Made by a program: the position numbers and the translations under genes
Part shown: one piece after another, positions 62,280 through 64,000 of the stretch
Numbering within the stretch: position 1 is the first letter of the stretch
How the letters are laid out: each line of letters begins with the position of its first letter
Notes under the pieces: generated by a model
The model's input: the letters and a program-made list of their open reading frames with translations, nothing else
Database searches by the model: none
Told to the model about the DNA's origin: nothing
Assembly: GCA_963665165.1 (NCBI GenBank)
Contig: OY761989.1
Location: 558,001-622,000, forward strand
Source: G963663315 sp963665165
GTDB lineage: Bacteria > Pseudomonadota > Gammaproteobacteria > Arenicellales > Poriferihabitantaceae
Direction of reading: 5' to 3'
Length of the DNA: 64,000 nt

Positions 62280-63107
62280 TCAGGTTCCGTGCTTCAGGAC
62301 TGCGTAAGAATAAAGGCCGGTCAGGGGGCTCATGGAGGACGCCGCGTCCGGAGCCACGCGCATGCCGACATCCAGCAGTCCGCCCGACTCGGCTACCTTG
62401 AGTCCGGTTCGTTGCTCGAACACATCCGGATCATCGAATCCGGTCAGCCATTTTACATTGAACAGTTTCTCGAACATGTCGGTGACCGTGGTGACCTCAT
62501 CAATGCCGGAGGTCCGGTCAATGACCTTTCGTGACAAGTAATCAAAGGCGATGCTGAATCGGGGCAACTCGCTGCATAGCCGGTCAAGAAAGCCGAATAG
62601 CAGTTCTTCCGGCAGATACATGGTGTTGCCTTCCCAGATGAACAGGGTCGGCTGGTCGGGATCCAGCCCCGCCCCGGTCAGCAGGGCAGGCAGGTCCGCT
62701 TCAAGATAGTTGCACGGAATGCCTGCGCACGGTGTCATGCCATGCCCTTCCAGCACCCGGCTCTTGAACGACAGAACGGCCGACTGGTCCACATCGTAAA
62801 AAGTAACCCCCTCCGCCCGGAACACCTGGGCCCGCATATCGAAGCCGCAACCAAGCGTTACGATCTGGCGCATGCCGCCTTCAATCCGGATTTTGACGAT
62901 TTCATCGAACAGGCAAAACCGGTAACGGAGTAGTTCCCTGGTTTCGGGAAGCGCCACCTCAAGCTGGCCGGTTTTCGCCATGATGTCGTCATTGACGAAC
63001 CATTCGGCATAGGGGTCGTTGCACAAAGGATGTTCAGCATCCTGTTCCATCGCCCGGAAACAGGCGATGACAAACGCGGTAGCGCCGATTTCATTCATGT
63101 CAGTCAT
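62280..63107 (-). CDS. TIGR00027-type SAM methyltransferase
   Basis: A 275-residue class I methyltransferase of the leucine carboxyl methyltransferase type, with the AdoMet loop VTLGCGFDMRAQVF and YDVDQSAVLSFK. LPTLFIWEGNTMYLPEE is typical of the family. Substrate unknown. Convergent with the YyaL-like gene. Confidence 0.85.
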   Translation of the reverse strand: MTDMNEIGATAFVIACFRAMEQDAEHPLCNDPYAEWFVNDDIMAKTGQLEVALPETRELLRYRFCLFDEIVKIRIEGGMRQIVTLGCGFDMRAQVFRAEGVTFYDVDQSAVLSFKSRVLEGHGMTPCAGIPCNYLEADLPALLTGAGLDPDQPTLFIWEGNTMYLPEELLFGFLDRLCSELPRFSIAFDYLSRKVIDRTSGIDEVTTVTDMFEKLFNVKWLTGFDDPDVFEQRTGLKVAESGGLLDVGMRVAPDAASSMSPLTGLYSYAVLKHGT

Positions 63108-63180
63108 GACCGGATGGTAGCACTACTGCCGAATTCTTGTAAACCCTGTCCTGGCCCCGGTCGGTTGCGGACGCCAGTAA

Positions 63181-63212
63181 CCTCTGCCAGCCACTGTATG
63201 GCTCGGCAGAGG
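63181..63212 (-). terminator. Terminator-like hairpin after the DUF1097 gene
   Basis: CCTCTGCC (63181-63188) pairs with GGCAGAGG (63205-63212), with inner AGCC/GGCT pairs and one bulge. It lies 15 bases downstream of the DUF1097 stop on the minus strand. No clear T run. Confidence 0.5.
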
Positions 63213-63227
63213 CTGGCGCGATACCGG

Positions 63228-63743
63228 TTATTTTTTGGTTAATGCGGCGGCAAACTTCCCGGTAGCCATTCCGAACAGGGCGCCAATCACCATGGAAACG
63301 ATGACTACGACCAGTGCGTTGTTGAAACTCGCCGAAGTCAGGTTGTCGAGACTCAGTTTATCAGGAGTCTGCAACAGAAATGCAAAGGTGCAGGCGTAAC
63401 CGTATGTGGTGGCCGGAATAGAGGAAAGAGCTGCAATATCGGCCATTTTGGTGTAGATGGCCACGCTTACAGCGACTACAATTCCGGCCCACACAGGCAG
63501 AGTCAGCGACTCGGCCAACGGGATGGCCAGGATGATGATTGCCGCTATCCAGGCTACGACCACCCCGAATATATTACAGATGATCGTGCTCTTCAGCGCT
63601 GCATTGTCGCCACCATTGTGGAAGTAGCAAGCCCAAGCCGCGAATGCGGCCCAGATGAGAATGGTGCCTATGGATAGAAATATCCAGGTGGCAACGCCAG
63701 CAAGTAATCCGATACTGATAGTCAAAGGCATAAGACCCGTCAT
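63228..63743 (-). CDS. DUF1097 membrane protein
   Basis: A 171-residue membrane protein with about five helices, and TSASFNNALVVVIVSMVIGALFGMATGKF at the end. It resembles the DUF1097 family (e.g. YcdZ), of unknown transport role. Ends at the basic KK. The 257 bases beyond its start to the window edge show no gene. Confidence 0.8.
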   Translation of the reverse strand: MTGLMPLTISIGLLAGVATWIFLSIGTILIWAAFAAWACYFHNGGDNAALKSTIICNIFGVVVAWIAAIIILAIPLAESLTLPVWAGIVVAVSVAIYTKMADIAALSSIPATTYGYACTFAFLLQTPDKLSLDNLTSASFNNALVVVIVSMVIGALFGMATGKFAAALTKK

Positions 63744-64000
63744 GATATCCTCCCAGGTTTTAACTGAAATTTGACCGGATTAGCCGGAACCTGTGTTCGA
63801 CCAACACCGAATAACGGCCAGTCCATCCCGGAATCATCAATCCGCGCCGTTTGAAAGTAAATAGGTAGAAATACCCAAAATACCGGGGTATGGTTATCGG
63901 CTTGTCCTTCCGGATCTGTGGTCAGTTCGGACTTGACTCTGTGATGTTTGATATGCTAGGGTCATCCCTGTGTCTATTTAGGTATCCGTAACCAACGTCT

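Noticed and set aside
63931..63960. TTGACT ... TATGCT promoter near window end
   Set aside because: Spacing of 13 is too short and no gene is seen downstream in the window.
1..64000. CRISPR arrays, tRNA or rRNA genes, IS elements
   Set aside because: No regularly spaced repeat array, tRNA cloverleaf, rRNA sequence or transposase gene was seen by eye.

Overview
The window looks like a chromosomal segment of a sulfur-oxidising gammaproteobacterium. The evidence is a reverse-type sulfite reductase (dsr) locus in the order known from Allochromatium (dsrK-L-J-O-P-N), an aa3-type cytochrome c oxidase operon, and ordinary proteobacterial housekeeping genes (aroE, lysA, lptM, argH). The base composition looks moderately GC-rich by eye, not calculated. 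I cannot name the species. I saw no rRNA, tRNA, CRISPR array, integrase or complete insertion sequence.

Layout. 1-6356: the end of the dsr operon, with electron transfer proteins DsrK (partial), L, J, O, P and the siroheme amidase-like DsrN. 6427-7730: a compact soluble NarX/NarL-like two-component pair. 7774-10209: a thiamine pyrophosphokinase-like protein, AroE and a 5'-nucleotidase. 10223-13081 (minus): lysA, lptM, argH. 13087-20733: the cytochrome c oxidase cluster (coxB, coxA, a 38-aa ORF, ctaG, coxC, DUF2909-like, surf1, a SCO-like protein, ctaB) without a visible heme A synthase. 20891-31500: an accessory region with a GhrA-like reductase, a 2OG-oxygenase-like protein, RelBE-like and FitAB-like toxin-antitoxin pairs, a Rieske oxygenase beside a methyltransferase, an AAA/DUF4143 ATPase with an odd C-terminal extension, a 53-bp tandem repeat, a Fic protein and an alpha/beta hydrolase.

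31493-60169 is the most distinctive part: a large amide/urea nitrogen island. It holds an AmiC-type amide sensor and an AmiR-type ANTAR antiterminator, a UrtABCDE-type ABC transporter, an amidase-signature amidase, a full urease set (ureE, F, fused AB, C, G, D), a FixJ/LuxR-type regulator, a CobW-family GTPase, the CbtB/CbtA metal transporter, a peroxiredoxin, an AmiE aliphatic amidase, a CbbQ/CbbO-like ATPase and VWA pair, and an aquaporin. A simple reading is that amides are imported and hydrolysed by AmiE or the second amidase to ammonia plus acid, urea is hydrolysed by urease, and the metal genes supply Ni or Co. Embedded in it are three paralogous proteins with a tubulin/FtsZ-like glycine loop (32214-33374, 48327-49874, 50368-52035) and unknown small proteins. 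Two of the three share an almost invariant insert and a CX3CXC tail motif. I know of no described role for tubulin-like GTPases in amide or urea use, and this is my main candidate for an undescribed system.

Two leaders in the island (35472-35570 before urtA and 47243-47401 before the LuxR regulator/tubulin-like genes) share one architecture: a hexaloop hairpin flanked by CTGAAAA and TGAAA, then a second hexaloop hairpin nested inside a rho-independent terminator. Since an ANTAR protein is encoded just upstream of the first, I infer that AmiR antiterminates both units. The window ends (60188-63743) with a YyaL/DUF255 protein, a TIGR00027-like methyltransferase and a DUF1097 membrane protein.
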